Counted from the first letter of the stretch, positions 10,750-18,139 are shown. The stretch: 35,094 nucleotides of DNA from an uncultured Spirochaetales bacterium (GCA_949299185.1 CASFZR010000016.1:1-35094), one strand, 5' to 3'. Notes: a model not told the origin generated them from the sequence alone. Made by a program: numbers and translations.

Positions 10750-10790
10750 GCCCTTCAACGAAGGGCTCCCACCTTGGCAAGCCAAGGGAG
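10750..10790 (-). promoter_or_regulatory. tandem hairpins in the nusG-rplK leader
   Basis: The 148-bp gap between nusG and rplK has two adjacent stem-loops. One is CCTTGG/CCAAGG (10772-10777 with 10782-10787), extended by outer CTC/GAG pairing. The other is a 7-bp GCCCTTC/GAAGGGC stem with a 3-nt loop (10750-10756 with 10760-10766). No T run follows on the minus strand. L11/L1 operons commonly have a structured leader where L1 represses translation, and these hairpins could form part of such a site. That role is not shown. Confidence 0.45.
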
Positions 10791-10829
10791 ATATTCAAAG
10801 CTATATTGTAAAAAACCGATGGCCCTGGG

Positions 10830-11402
10830 TTATACCAGGACCTTCTCCACCTGCGAGAAATCAACCTCGACAGGGGTCGAACGACCGAAGATCTGCACCG
10901 AAAGACGCAGCCTTCCCTTCGCAAGATCTATATCATCGATCGTACCATTGAAGGAAGCGAACGGCCCGGCGATGACCTTGACCTCCTCTCCCTTCTCGAA
11001 ATCCTGCTTCGGGCGGAACACCTTTTCCTCCGGCATCTCACCTGTGCGGCGCAGGATATCGCTATGCTCTCTCTGAGTCAGCGGCTTCGGCGGATTCTTA
11101 CCCGTCTTATCGGCTGTGAGGAATCCGGTCACGCCGGTGATCCTCGCGATCTTCGCAGTCACCATCCTCCAGGTATTCTCAGGCAGATCAAGCTCGACAA
11201 GGATATATCCGGGAAGGACCTTCTTCATCTCGGTCTTCTTCTCGCCCTTGTCGTTGATGACGTTGACGCTTTCCATCGGGACGCTTACGCCCGTGCAGTA
11301 TGCCGCGAACTCGCCATCCATGGAGCGGAGCTTGTTGATCGTTCTCTCGATCTTCTGCTCATAACCCGTATAGGTATGTACTACGTACCAGCCTCTAGCC
11401 AT
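10830..11402 (-). CDS. nusG: transcription termination/antitermination factor NusG
   Basis: NusG binds the RNA polymerase clamp, suppresses pausing and links transcription to Rho or ribosomes (190 aa). The N-terminal NGN domain starts MARGWYVVHTYTGYEQKIE and includes the typical LPGYILVELDL strand and a TGVTGFLTAD segment. The C-terminal KOW domain (about 130-190) has GEEVKVIAGPFASFNGTIDD and ends VEVDFSQVEKVLV. The ATG at 11402 has AGGAGAG about 7 nt upstream, and the gene follows secE by 8 bp, the classic secE-nusG pair. Confidence 0.97.
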   Translation of the reverse strand: MARGWYVVHTYTGYEQKIERTINKLRSMDGEFAAYCTGVSVPMESVNVINDKGEKKTEMKKVLPGYILVELDLPENTWRMVTAKIARITGVTGFLTADKTGKNPPKPLTQREHSDILRRTGEMPEEKVFRPKQDFEKGEEVKVIAGPFASFNGTIDDIDLAKGRLRLSVQIFGRSTPVEVDFSQVEKVLV

Positions 11403-11410
11403 CTTCTCTC

Positions 11411-11590
11411 CTAGAATATCAGATCAAGGCCGAGACCGAGGAGGATATCCACCAGGCCGAGAACTACAGCGAACACTATCGTCGAGATGATCACGACCCA
11501 GGTAGAGTGGATAACAACCTGTCTCGTAGGCCAGGAGACCTTCTTCATCTCGAGCCAGCATTCCTTGAAATATCTTCCGATCTTCTTCAT
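11411..11590 (-). CDS. secE: preprotein translocase subunit SecE
   Basis: SecE is the small essential clamp of the SecYEG protein channel. This 59-aa short form has one membrane helix, as in most non-enteric bacteria. The amphipathic N-terminal segment carries the conserved KKVSWPTRQ motif (residues 16-24). One hydrophobic span follows at about 30-52 (VVIISTIVFAVVLGLVDILL). The start ATG at 11590 has only a weak upstream AGAGGTAAAG-like Shine-Dalgarno. It lies between tRNA-Trp and nusG on the same strand. Confidence 0.95.
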   Translation of the reverse strand: MKKIGRYFKECWLEMKKVSWPTRQVVIHSTWVVIISTIVFAVVLGLVDILLGLGLDLIF

Positions 11591-11617
11591 TGCTTTACCT
11601 CTTGTTCGGGGTGCCAG

Positions 11618-11691
11618 CAGGCCAGGTAGGATTCGAACCTACAACACCCGGTTTTGGAGACCAGTGCTCTAACCGTTGGAGCTACTGACCT
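11618..11691 (-). tRNA. tRNA-Trp, anticodon CCA
   Basis: A full cloverleaf can be folded on the minus strand (74 nt). The acceptor stem is AGGTCAG with CTGGCCT (one G-U pair), the D stem GCTC/GAGC, the anticodon stem CTGGT/ACCGG, and the T stem GTAGG/CCTAC with loop TTCGAAT. The anticodon loop CTCCAAA gives anticodon CCA (11655-11657). The discriminator base is G. The 3' CCA is not encoded and must be added by tRNA nucleotidyltransferase. It sits between rpmG and secE in the operon, so it must be cut from the polycistronic transcript. Confidence 0.96.
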
Positions 11692-11712
11692 GCTCGCACC
11701 CCGAAGACGCCC

Positions 11713-11892
11713 TTACTTTATCTTGGTTTCGCGGTGCAGGGTATGCTTATGCTCGAACGGGCAATACTTCATAAGCTCAAGCTTACCGGGAGTATTGCGG
11801 CGGTTCTTCTCAGTCGTATAGTTCTTCTGCTTGCACTCCGTGCACTGGAGAGCGATCTTCTCTACTGGACCCTTTTTCTTTGAACTAGCCAT
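11713..11892 (-). CDS. rpmG: 50S ribosomal protein L33
   Basis: L33 is a small protein near the ribosomal E site (59 aa). It has the family pattern: CTECKQKNY near the N-terminus, [17 protein letters not shown] in the middle, and KHTLHRETK at the end. Zinc-binding forms have four Cys. Here Cys17, Cys20 and Cys44 are present, but the usual fourth Cys two residues after Cys44-Pro is replaced (CPFEH), so the zinc site is probably degenerate. The ATG at 11892 has AGGAG about 6 nt upstream. It is the first gene of the operon after the promoter. Confidence 0.95.
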   Translation of the reverse strand: MASSKKKGPVEKIALQCTECKQKNYTTEKNRRNTPGKLELMKYCPFEHKHTLHRETKIK

Positions 11893-11955
11893 CTTTATCT
11901 CCTGACATTCGTCCTGATTACATCGTAAGCCGTTTCAGACGGCCCGCAGAAGCGT

Positions 11956-11985
11956 ATCTTATCTAACAGCGCCCTCATGTGTCAA
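11956..11985 (-). promoter_or_regulatory. sigma-70 promoter of the rpmG-rpoC operon
   Basis: TTGACA (11980-11985) and TAAGAT (11956-11961) are separated by 18 bp on the minus strand, about 64 bp upstream of the rpmG start. A GCCGT/ACGGC hairpin lies in the leader (about 11929-11943). It is the only strong promoter match seen ahead of this 11.9-kb gene train. Confidence 0.75.
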
Positions 11986-12000
11986 GCGGCAGGATAGAGA

Positions 12001-13392
12001 TCATTCCACCCTCCTCGCAGGACCACCATCGGCAATCCGTCCATCGCCGATCCCGTGCAGCAGGTATAGCAGCATCACGACAGCCAGCATTGCCATCACC
12101 GATTCCGCAGATGCCTGGGCATAGGAGAGCCCATAGAGCGGGAATAGATGGTTGAGGATGAAGATCGCAGGAATCTCAAGCACCACCTTCCGAGCTATGG
12201 CGAAGGCAAGCGAATACGCGCCCTTGCCTACCGCCTGGAACACTCCCACGGCGAGGAAGTCTACAGCTAGGAGGGGAACGCCTAAGCAGAAGCCACGGAG
12301 GAACCGAGTGCCGTACTCCACGATCACAGGACTCCTCATGAATGCCGATATCAGGAGCGGCGCCGCGGCATAATAGAGGATGGCGACGCCTAGAAGCGCG
12401 CTTATCACTATCTTCGCCGTAAACGATATGGCGTTACGCATCCTCGCATGGTCACCGCTTGCGAATGTATAGCTCACAAGAGGCATTACCCCCTGCGTGA
12501 AACCATTGGCAAGGCTGAATGGGACATTGTTCAGCCTCTGGGCTATTCCCATGGCGGCTACGGCATCAGCGCCGTAGGCCGAGGTGAAGTTGTTGAGGAT
12601 CGTCATCCCCGTGACATTCAGCAGGTTCTGTATCGATGCGGGAATCCCCACCGCGCATACGCCCATGATAATATAAGGCTTCCAGGAAAGATGGCGGGGA
12701 TCGATCGCGACATAGGTATCCTTCCCCCTCGATATGACTAGCACGATGAAATACAGCACGGCAGCGCAGTTGGATATCATCGTCGCAAGGCCCGCCCCCT
12801 CAGCCCCCATGCCCAGGAACTGCGGAAGCACGAAGATAGGATCGAGGATGATGTTCAGAAAGCAGCCGCTCATCGTCCCGATGCTGGCATGCATGGCCGA
12901 CCCTTCGGCCCTTACAAGATAGGCGAACACGACATTAAGTATCGAGGGCGCAGCTCCGGCGACTACTGTCCATCTTATATATCCGCGCGTTGCCTCTATC
13001 GTCACCTCATCAGCCCCTATGAGCAGGAGAAGCTGATCATTGAAGAAGAACGCCATGGAAGAGAAGGCCGCAGAGCAGATGAGCGCACAATACAGGCCGA
13101 AAGAAGAGCTGCGGTAGGCGCTCTGGTAATCCTTCCGGCCAAGGGCCCGGCTCATCATCGATGAGGCTCCTACCCCGAAGAGATTGTTGATGGCGTTGAA
13201 CGCGAGAAGCACGGGAGCCGAGAGCGTAACGGCCGCGTTCTGCACGCTATCGCCGAGCATACCCACGAAGAAGGTATCGGCAAGCGAGTATATCGTCATG
13301 ACAAGGGAAGAAAGCACGGTAGGAACCGCAAGCTTCAGCACCGCCGTGCTTATCCTCTCGCTCTCAAAGAGCCGTAGCCTCTCCTCTGTCAT
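12001..13392 (-). CDS. MATE-family multidrug/cation exporter (MepA/NorM-like)
   Basis: This is an inner-membrane MATE antiporter expected to expel cationic drugs or metabolites in exchange for Na+ or H+ (463 aa, about 12 hydrophobic segments, typical length). It opens with the family pattern AVPTVLSSLVMTIYSLADTFFVG, and the half-repeat LDPIFVLPQFLGMGAEGAGLAT is typical. Codons upstream of 13392 are open as far as a TTG at 13458, but those extra 22 residues do not fit the family. The ATG at 13392 has no Shine-Dalgarno, and a promoter lies 8 nt before it, suggesting an almost leaderless message. Its stop is 16 bp from the -35 box of the rpmG promoter. The substrate cannot be read from sequence. 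Confidence 0.9.
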   Translation of the reverse strand: MTEERLRLFESERISTAVLKLAVPTVLSSLVMTIYSLADTFFVGMLGDSVQNAAVTLSAPVLLAFNAINNLFGVGASSMMSRALGRKDYQSAYRSSSFGLYCALICSAAFSSMAFFFNDQLLLLIGADEVTIEATRGYIRWTVVAGAAPSILNVVFAYLVRAEGSAMHASIGTMSGCFLNIILDPIFVLPQFLGMGAEGAGLATMISNCAAVLYFIVLVISRGKDTYVAIDPRHLSWKPYIIMGVCAVGIPASIQNLLNVTGMTILNNFTSAYGADAVAAMGIAQRLNNVPFSLANGFTQGVMPLVSYTFASGDHARMRNAISFTAKIVISALLGVAILYYAAAPLLISAFMRSPVIVEYGTRFLRGFCLGVPLLAVDFLAVGVFQAVGKGAYSLAFAIARKVVLEIPAIFILNHLFPLYGLSYAQASAESVMAMLAVVMLLYLLHGIGDGRIADGGPARRVE

Positions 13393-13400
13393 ACCATTAC

Positions 13401-13429
13401 TTATTATCCAAAGGGAGGCAAAGATGCAA
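13401..13429 (-). promoter_or_regulatory. candidate promoter giving a near-leaderless MATE mRNA
   Basis: TTGCAT (13424-13429) and TAATAA (13401-13406) lie 17 bp apart on the minus strand. With usual spacing, transcription would start near 13394, only about two bases before the ATG at 13392. The lack of a Shine-Dalgarno fits. Confidence 0.5.
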
Positions 13430-13467
13430 TCCATATAAAATGATGGAAAACCTGACAAAGAGGATAC

Positions 13468-13527
13468 GATGGCCTGGATAATGATATACCATCATCAATA
13501 TCAGGCATTATCCGACTACAGGCCATC
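13468..13527 (-). terminator. long interrupted inverted repeat after the ferredoxin gene
   Basis: GATGGCCTG (13468-13476) pairs with CAGGCCATC (13519-13527). Next to it GATAATG (13477-13483) pairs with CATTATC (13506-13512), leaving a 6-nt bulge on one side. It begins 6 bp past the ferredoxin stop and lies upstream of the MATE promoter, so it could end the redox operon transcript. No clean T run follows, so the role is uncertain. Confidence 0.4.
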
Positions 13528-13532
13528 AAAGC

Positions 13533-14168
13533 CTATCCAAGCAATTCCAGATCGTCTCCTCTCGCCCCGCACATCGGGCATACAGGCTCCTCCCCTTCAT
13601 CGACCTCGAACTCCGTAAGGCAGAGAGAGCACCTGTATCTCAGACGGCCGCTGCTTCGTCTTTCATAGCCGCCATCGTTGCAGTCCACCGCAGACAGGAT
13701 GTACGAGGCAGCATCGGATGGGAAGCCATCCCCAGGGGGAGAATCCAGCAGATCCTGCACGAGTGAGAGCGCGTTGCCACTCTGGGGAAGCATGTATCCG
13801 GCCTCTCTCATGATGTCCTCAGCAGAGAGACGCGAGGAACGGGCTATCGCCTTCATAAGGCGCGAAAGCCCTGGCTTATCTGCAGAGGCTGCCGCATCGA
13901 TGGCCGCCTTCTCCTCCTTTGCCTTATTCTCGGCAGCGCGTTCCATCGCAGCTACCACCGCATGGCTCTTCTCCTGCTGACGCGGATACTCGACAGGCAC
14001 GAGGCTTATAGCACCGCTTGGACATGCGTCAGAGCATGCTCCACAGCCTATGCACTTCGTGGTATCGATCACGCTATCCTCGGTATCAGTGACCCCGGTC
14101 GGGCATACATAGAGGCAGAGGCAATCCTTCGTACACAGCCTTAGGTTCCTTACAGCGATCTTCTTCAT
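13533..14168 (-). CDS. ferredoxin with rubredoxin-like C-terminal knuckle
   Basis: This is a probable cytoplasmic electron-transfer protein (211 aa) working with the adjacent rubredoxin/rubrerythrin-like protein. Two N-terminal cluster motifs are visible. The first has the unusual spacing C12-x3-C16-x-C18-x3-C22-P. The second is a canonical [4Fe-4S] motif C39-x2-C42-x2-C45-x3-C49-P. A charged, Ala/Glu/Lys-rich helical linker spans about 63-110. The C-terminus has two CxxC knuckles (C180/C183 and C197/C200) resembling a rubredoxin or zinc ribbon. The ATG at 14168 follows AGGAGG by 6 nt; the open frame extends 28 codons upstream into the neighbour but without support. It starts 10 bp after the rubredoxin gene, so the pair is an operon. 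The exact partner is unknown. Confidence 0.85.
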   Translation of the reverse strand: MKKIAVRNLRLCTKDCLCLYVCPTGVTDTEDSVIDTTKCIGCGACSDACPSGAISLVPVEYPRQQEKSHAVVAAMERAAENKAKEEKAAIDAAASADKPGLSRLMKAIARSSRLSAEDIMREAGYMLPQSGNALSLVQDLLDSPPGDGFPSDAASYILSAVDCNDGGYERRSSGRLRYRCSLCLTEFEVDEGEEPVCPMCGARGDDLELLG

Positions 14169-14178
14169 AGCACACCTC

Positions 14179-14808
14179 CTAGCCCACAGCCTCGAACTTC
14201 CACGCGGGGACCTTGCACACAGGACACATGGCTGGAGGCTCATTTCCGACATAGATGAAGCCGCACACGCTGCATACCCACACCTCTACCCCATCAAGGA
14301 ACGCCTCCCCCTCGCTCTCATAGCGCGCTATGAGAACCTGTATGATGCGCTCTACCTTCTCAGCCCATGTACAGGCCCGGAGCGCACCTCTATCCCCCTC
14401 AGATGAAGCCGTCGCCTTCGCAGCAGGATACGATGATCCTGTACATTCCTCCGATAGCGACCTGACCAATTCCAAGTCAGCATCAGGGATGGAAGGAACG
14501 GCAAATGTGAAGAACTCAGCGATTCTCCCCAATGCCTCAGATTCCTTCGCCTTGTACTGCTTCTCCGCACCGCGGGCAAGGTTCGAGAAAAGCGCAGCAA
14601 GCACGCCCGGCGAGAGCGGCATCATGTCGCTATCGACATCAGCCGGCCTTGCCTCCTTCGCCTCCGCAGCCTGCTCTCCCTCTGCCTCGAACATGCTCTT
14701 GGGAGCCTTGCACATCGGGCAGGCCCAGTCATCTGGAAGCTCGCTGAACGGTACCTTCTCGACATCCTCATCATATACATATCCGCAGATTGAGCAGATA
14801 TACCTCAT
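14179..14808 (-). CDS. rubredoxin-rubrerythrin-like-rubredoxin three-domain protein
   Basis: This 209-aa protein resembles rubrerythrins, which reduce peroxide in anaerobes. Residues 1-42 are a rubredoxin domain with C5, C8, C30 and C33 (CSICGYVYD ... CPMCK). Residues about 65-172 are a helical, ferritin-like region. Residues 176-209 form a second rubredoxin-type site with C179, C182, C195 and C198. The helical part lacks any clear ExxH pair, the hallmark of the diiron site: the expected positions read AEFFTFAV and [10 protein letters not shown]. It may therefore be an electron-transfer or scaffold relative rather than a peroxidase. The ATG at 14808 follows GGAGGA closely. It is the first gene of a two-gene operon with the ferredoxin. 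Confidence 0.82.
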   Translation of the reverse strand: MRYICSICGYVYDEDVEKVPFSELPDDWACPMCKAPKSMFEAEGEQAAEAKEARPADVDSDMMPLSPGVLAALFSNLARGAEKQYKAKESEALGRIAEFFTFAVPSIPDADLELVRSLSEECTGSSYPAAKATASSEGDRGALRACTWAEKVERIIQVLIARYESEGEAFLDGVEVWVCSVCGFIYVGNEPPAMCPVCKVPAWKFEAVG

Positions 14809-14866
14809 TCCTCCTCCTTTGGCAGCCTCATGAAGAGGCCTGTGACCGATAATCCGGGCAAACTAA

Positions 14867-14911
14867 TGATATTTATTATCAATAGAGTATCATTATTATC
14901 AATGAAGTCAA
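14867..14911 (-). promoter_or_regulatory. promoter with Fur/PerR-like AT-rich operator
   Basis: This lies 59 bp upstream of the rubredoxin gene. TGATA-TTTAT-TATCA (14867-14881) is an inverted repeat, and TATCA-TTAT-TATCA (14888-14901) is a direct repeat, giving the GATAAT-type array seen in Fur-family boxes. Possible core elements are TTGACT (14906-14911) with TACTCT 16 bp on, or TTGATA (14897-14902) with TAATAA 18 bp on. Either would be overlapped by the repeats. PerR or Fur control of peroxide-defence genes is well known, but no regulator gene is in the window. Confidence 0.5.
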
Positions 14912-14989
14912 CAAAAAGATGGAAGGAAAATCAAGCACTAGATCGATGTGGATATGCTCCAGGAAATATGCCGCTGAAAGGGCAAGAAG

Positions 14990-15011
14990 AAAGGCGCGTT
15001 GCCGCGCCCTT
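14990..15011 (-). terminator. intrinsic terminator of the sugar permease operon
   Basis: A 9-bp stem (14990-14998 with 15003-15011, one G-U pair) with a GCAA tetraloop on the minus strand starts 3 bp after the second permease stop. It is followed by a pyrimidine-rich TCTTCTT tract. Confidence 0.75.
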
Positions 15012-15014
15012 CGT

Positions 15015-15866
15015 TCATCCCTTGATGCCTGTCATGGTCAGAGACTGTATAAACTGCTTCTGGAACAGCAGGAACAGTATCAGGACAGGAAGCGTCATCA
15101 GCGAGGAGAATGCGAATATCTGCCCCCAGAATATATAGACGTCCGTTGAAAGCGCCCGGAGCGCCAGAGGCAGCGTCCTCCAGGTCTCATCCCTGGTCAC
15201 GAGCGTAGGCCAAAGCACATCACCCCATATCCTGATGAAACCCATTATCGCGACCGTTGCGATGATCGGCTTCGAAAGCGGCATCATGATCTTCCAGAAC
15301 ACCCCGGAATACTTCTCGCCATCGACCACCGCCGCCTCGACCAGCTCCTGTGGCATACCCTTGAAGTGGTTGTAGAACAGGAATATGAACATCGGGTATC
15401 CGGCAGAAGGGATCGCTAGGCCCCATATCGTGTTCATCAGCCCCATGGAGTTGACGACGATGAACTTATTGATGATCACGGATTCCGTAGGAACGACTGC
15501 AAGCGCGATGACAAGGGAGATGATGATTCCCTTACCCTTGAAGGCAAGCATGCCGAGAGCATAGCCGATCATCGAGTTCACGACTATCTCTATACCGACG
15601 TTCAGTATCGCGATAAGCGCTGAGTTCTTGAAGAATCTCCAGAACTGCCCCTCCACCATGATCGTCGAATAGTTGCTGAGACTCAGATGCCCGGTAGGAA
15701 GGAAGGCCTTTATCGTGGACATATCGCTGACGATCTGCGTGTCGGTCTTGAATGAGGAGACGAACATATAGAGGATAGGAAGCACGAAGACACATGCCAC
15801 CAGCACATAAAGCACCATGCTGACGACCTTCATCGTCATGGTTCTTGATCTAGACATTGCCTGCAT
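15015..15866 (-). CDS. ABC sugar transporter permease, MalG type
   Basis: This is the inner-membrane permease of a CUT1-type carbohydrate importer (283 aa, six hydrophobic segments). The cytoplasmic EAA loop that docks the ATPase is clear: MPQELVEAAVVDGEKYSGVF followed by WKIMMPLSKP. The N-terminal helix runs into FVSSFKTDTQI, typical of MalG-like proteins. The ATG at 15866 has GGGAG about 7 nt upstream and lies 1 nt after the stop of the partner permease, so translation is coupled. No ATP-binding subunit is encoded in the window. The importer presumably uses a shared MsmX-like ATPase from elsewhere, as many CUT1 systems do. Confidence 0.92.
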   Translation of the reverse strand: MQAMSRSRTMTMKVVSMVLYVLVACVFVLPILYMFVSSFKTDTQIVSDMSTIKAFLPTGHLSLSNYSTIMVEGQFWRFFKNSALIAILNVGIEIVVNSMIGYALGMLAFKGKGIIISLVIALAVVPTESVIINKFIVVNSMGLMNTIWGLAIPSAGYPMFIFLFYNHFKGMPQELVEAAVVDGEKYSGVFWKIMMPLSKPIIATVAIMGFIRIWGDVLWPTLVTRDETWRTLPLALRALSTDVYIFWGQIFAFSSLMTLPVLILFLLFQKQFIQSLTMTGIKG

Positions 15867-15867
15867 A

Positions 15868-16752
15868 TCACTTCTCCCTCATCAGATAGTTCTGCAGAAG
15901 CGAGATGGCAAGCACTATAAGGAAGAACACCACCGCTATCGCAGATGAATATCCCTGCTGATTGTTGAGGAAGCCTACCTTATACAGCTGATAGACGACC
16001 GACACGGTCGAGTTGCTTGGCCCGCCATTGGTCAGGACGTATACCTGCGTAAAGAGCTTCAGCGTGTTGATAGTAACGGATACGAGCACATATACCATCG
16101 TATTACGCAGCAGAGGAACGGTCACGAACCAGAAGCGCTTTACCGCTCCGCAGCCATCGAGCATCGCGGCCTCATAAAGCTCTCCCGGGATATACTGCAG
16201 ACCTCCGAGGATGATCAGCATCTCAAGGCCCAAGGTCTGCCAGATATACATGACCGCGAGGCAGCTCAGGGCAAGATCCGGATCCTGTAGCCAGGTATGC
16301 GGCTCGACACCGAAGAGACCAAGCAGCGAGTTCATTATACCCGTGGAACCTGGGGAGAATATGAATGACCAGACGACGGCGACTACGGTCATGGTCACGA
16401 CCTGCGGGCTGAAGTAGATCGCGCGGAACACCTTTACGCTCTTCAGCGGCCTATTGACGAATACGGCGAGTATCGTTCCAAGCACCACGACGGCGGGGAC
16501 GACCATTACCGCATATATTCCCGTATTGATGAACGATTGCCTGGTAGTACCGTTCGTAAAGACCTTCACGAAGTTCTCCAGTCCCGTGAACTCGACACTG
16601 CGTCCAGGACGCATGACAAGCATCTTATCGGTAAATGAATACACAAGGGACATCAGGAACGGAAGGAGTATGAATAGAGATATCAGAACCAGCGCCGGCG
16701 CGGAGAATAGCCACGCCACACGCGCCTGATCGCGGCGCAATCCACTTTTCAT
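15868..16752 (-). CDS. ABC sugar transporter permease, MalF type
   Basis: This is the second permease of the CUT1 importer (294 aa, about six membrane spans). It has the typical opening AWLFSAPALVLISLFILLPF and an EAA loop YIPGELYEAAMLDGCGAVKR followed by FWFVTVPLLRN. The ATG at 16752 follows AGGAGG by 5 nt. It sits between the binding-protein gene, from which it is separated by a hairpin, and the MalG-like gene, with which it is nearly fused. The likely substrate is sucrose or a related glycoside, inferred only from the linked amylosucrase and fructokinase. Confidence 0.92.
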   Translation of the reverse strand: MKSGLRRDQARVAWLFSAPALVLISLFILLPFLMSLVYSFTDKMLVMRPGRSVEFTGLENFVKVFTNGTTRQSFINTGIYAVMVVPAVVVLGTILAVFVNRPLKSVKVFRAIYFSPQVVTMTVVAVVWSFIFSPGSTGIMNSLLGLFGVEPHTWLQDPDLALSCLAVMYIWQTLGLEMLIILGGLQYIPGELYEAAMLDGCGAVKRFWFVTVPLLRNTMVYVLVSVTINTLKLFTQVYVLTNGGPSNSTVSVVYQLYKVGFLNNQQGYSSAIAVVFFLIVLAISLLQNYLMREK

Positions 16753-16771
16753 CCTGTCCTCCTAGTAGATA

Positions 16772-16802
16772 AAGGCCGTAAAGGGATCACCCTTACGGCC
16801 TT
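16772..16802 (-). terminator. hairpin between binding-protein and permease genes
   Basis: AAGGCCGTAA/TTACGGCCTT plus GGG/CCC forms a 13-bp stem with one bulged base and a 4-nt loop, followed on the minus strand by TTTATCT. It lies 14 bp past the binding-protein stop. Such leaky terminator or 3'-protecting hairpins usually keep binding-protein mRNA more abundant than permease mRNA. Confidence 0.6.
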
Positions 16803-16816
16803 GCTTCAATGGCTGA

Positions 16817-18106
16817 TCAGTTGTTCCAGCCGTTATCTATGATGACCTCGTCGATCTCCTGGGATGCATTGTGGAGCGCCGTATACGGATCAGCTCCTCC
16901 GATGACATCGCTGTAGACAGACTGCATCGCATTGTAGATCGTCATATGAGCAGGAGTGAGCGGGCGAAGCACGGAGATACCGGCCTCAAGCTGCTGCCTG
17001 TAGAGGTAAAGCCTGCCGCCTTCCTGAAGATTCTCGACCTGATCCATCACGGACTTGCGGGAAGGAATAGCTCCGTTGAAGTCGGTGACGGTGAGGATGT
17101 TCTCTGGCTCAAGGGCCTTCTCGAGGACCGTCCATGCAGCCTCTGCCTTGCCGTTGTCAGTAGCAGCCGTGGTCATGGCCCATACGGTGGATCCTGAGCA
17201 GGAGAACACGCCGCCGCCAAGATCCGGGCACGGAACGAGGATAGCGTCATCGCCGAGGAAGTTCACATGGTCAGCGTACTTCCAGTGCCCGAGGAGCGCG
17301 AGGGCGCTCTCCTTCCTCTCATAGAATCCGTTTTCATAGTCACATGCGCCATTGATGTAGTCCTGATCGACCATCCACTGGAGATACTCGAACGCGGCAA
17401 CCGTCTCAGGGCTGTCAAGGACACCAGCGGTAAGCATCGTCTCCTCATCGAGGTAATCGCCACCGAAGGAAGCCAGGAACGGCATATACTGGAAGTAGAG
17501 CGAAGCCGGCTTGTTCTGGCGGATATAAAGAGGATAAGGAACGCCACTCTCCTGAAGCTTCTCAAGCGCATCCTCGAACTCCTCCTTCGTCCAGGCATCC
17601 TCCCAGCTCTCAGGAATCCTTATACCAGCGTTCTCAAGCATGGACTTGTTAGCCCAGAGAGCCATGCCGGCATCGAACTGCGCCACTGACACGATCTGTC
17701 CATCATAGCTCGTCTCACCCTGCACGGAAGGAATGAGATCAGCGTAAAGCTCATCGCTCATATACTCATCAAGCGGCTGGATGAGTCCGGCCGTGTAGTA
17801 TGAAGGAATCATGAGATAGTCAGCGATGATCAGCTCCGGGGTGTCTCCTACGAGCGGAGAGACCTGAAGCTTCTGGTCAAGCTCATCCTTAGGGTAGTAC
17901 TCATCGGTGATGACGATGCCCGTCTCGGCCTCGATCCTGTCGAGTATTTCCTTATACTTACCATCTTCTGAACCACTGCTCACCCACACCTTTATGGTCA
18001 CGGGACCATCGGATGCAGCCGCGGCCTTAGTCTCGCTACTGCCCCCAGCGAATACGGTGGAAAGCGTGAAAAGAGCAAGCAGCATAAGAGTCAAAAACTT
18101 CTTCAT
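16817..18106 (-). CDS. extracellular sugar-binding protein of ABC importer
   Basis: This is a family-1 (MalE-like) substrate-binding protein (429 aa) that captures sugar outside the inner membrane and delivers it to the two downstream permeases. Residues 1-20 are a signal peptide (MKKFLTLMLLALFTLSTVFA) followed by GGSSETK. There is no lipobox Cys, so it looks secreted or periplasmic rather than lipid-anchored. The mature part has the usual opening VTIKVWVSSGSEDGKYKEIL and the C-terminal TPAHMTIYNAMQSV region. The ATG at 18106 follows GGGAGG by 6 nt; the upstream open codons cross the promoter and are rejected. A LacI-type operator and a TTGACA/TATACT promoter precede it. Confidence 0.93.
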   Translation of the reverse strand: MKKFLTLMLLALFTLSTVFAGGSSETKAAAASDGPVTIKVWVSSGSEDGKYKEILDRIEAETGIVITDEYYPKDELDQKLQVSPLVGDTPELIIADYLMIPSYYTAGLIQPLDEYMSDELYADLIPSVQGETSYDGQIVSVAQFDAGMALWANKSMLENAGIRIPESWEDAWTKEEFEDALEKLQESGVPYPLYIRQNKPASLYFQYMPFLASFGGDYLDEETMLTAGVLDSPETVAAFEYLQWMVDQDYINGACDYENGFYERKESALALLGHWKYADHVNFLGDDAILVPCPDLGGGVFSCSGSTVWAMTTAATDNGKAEAAWTVLEKALEPENILTVTDFNGAIPSRKSVMDQVENLQEGGRLYLYRQQLEAGISVLRPLTPAHMTIYNAMQSVYSDVIGGADPYTALHNASQEIDEVIIDNGWNN

Positions 18107-18123
18107 GTTGAACCTCCCTGGAA

Positions 18124-18139
18124 TATCAAACGGTTGATA
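18124..18139 (-). promoter_or_regulatory. LacI-family operator at the binding-protein promoter
   Basis: TATCAAACGGTTGATA is a near-perfect 16-bp palindrome with the LacI-family core AANCGNTT. It lies 20 bp downstream of the -10 box and 17 bp before the start codon, a blocking position. The LacI-type gene at 19074-20054 is the obvious candidate regulator. Confidence 0.7.
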
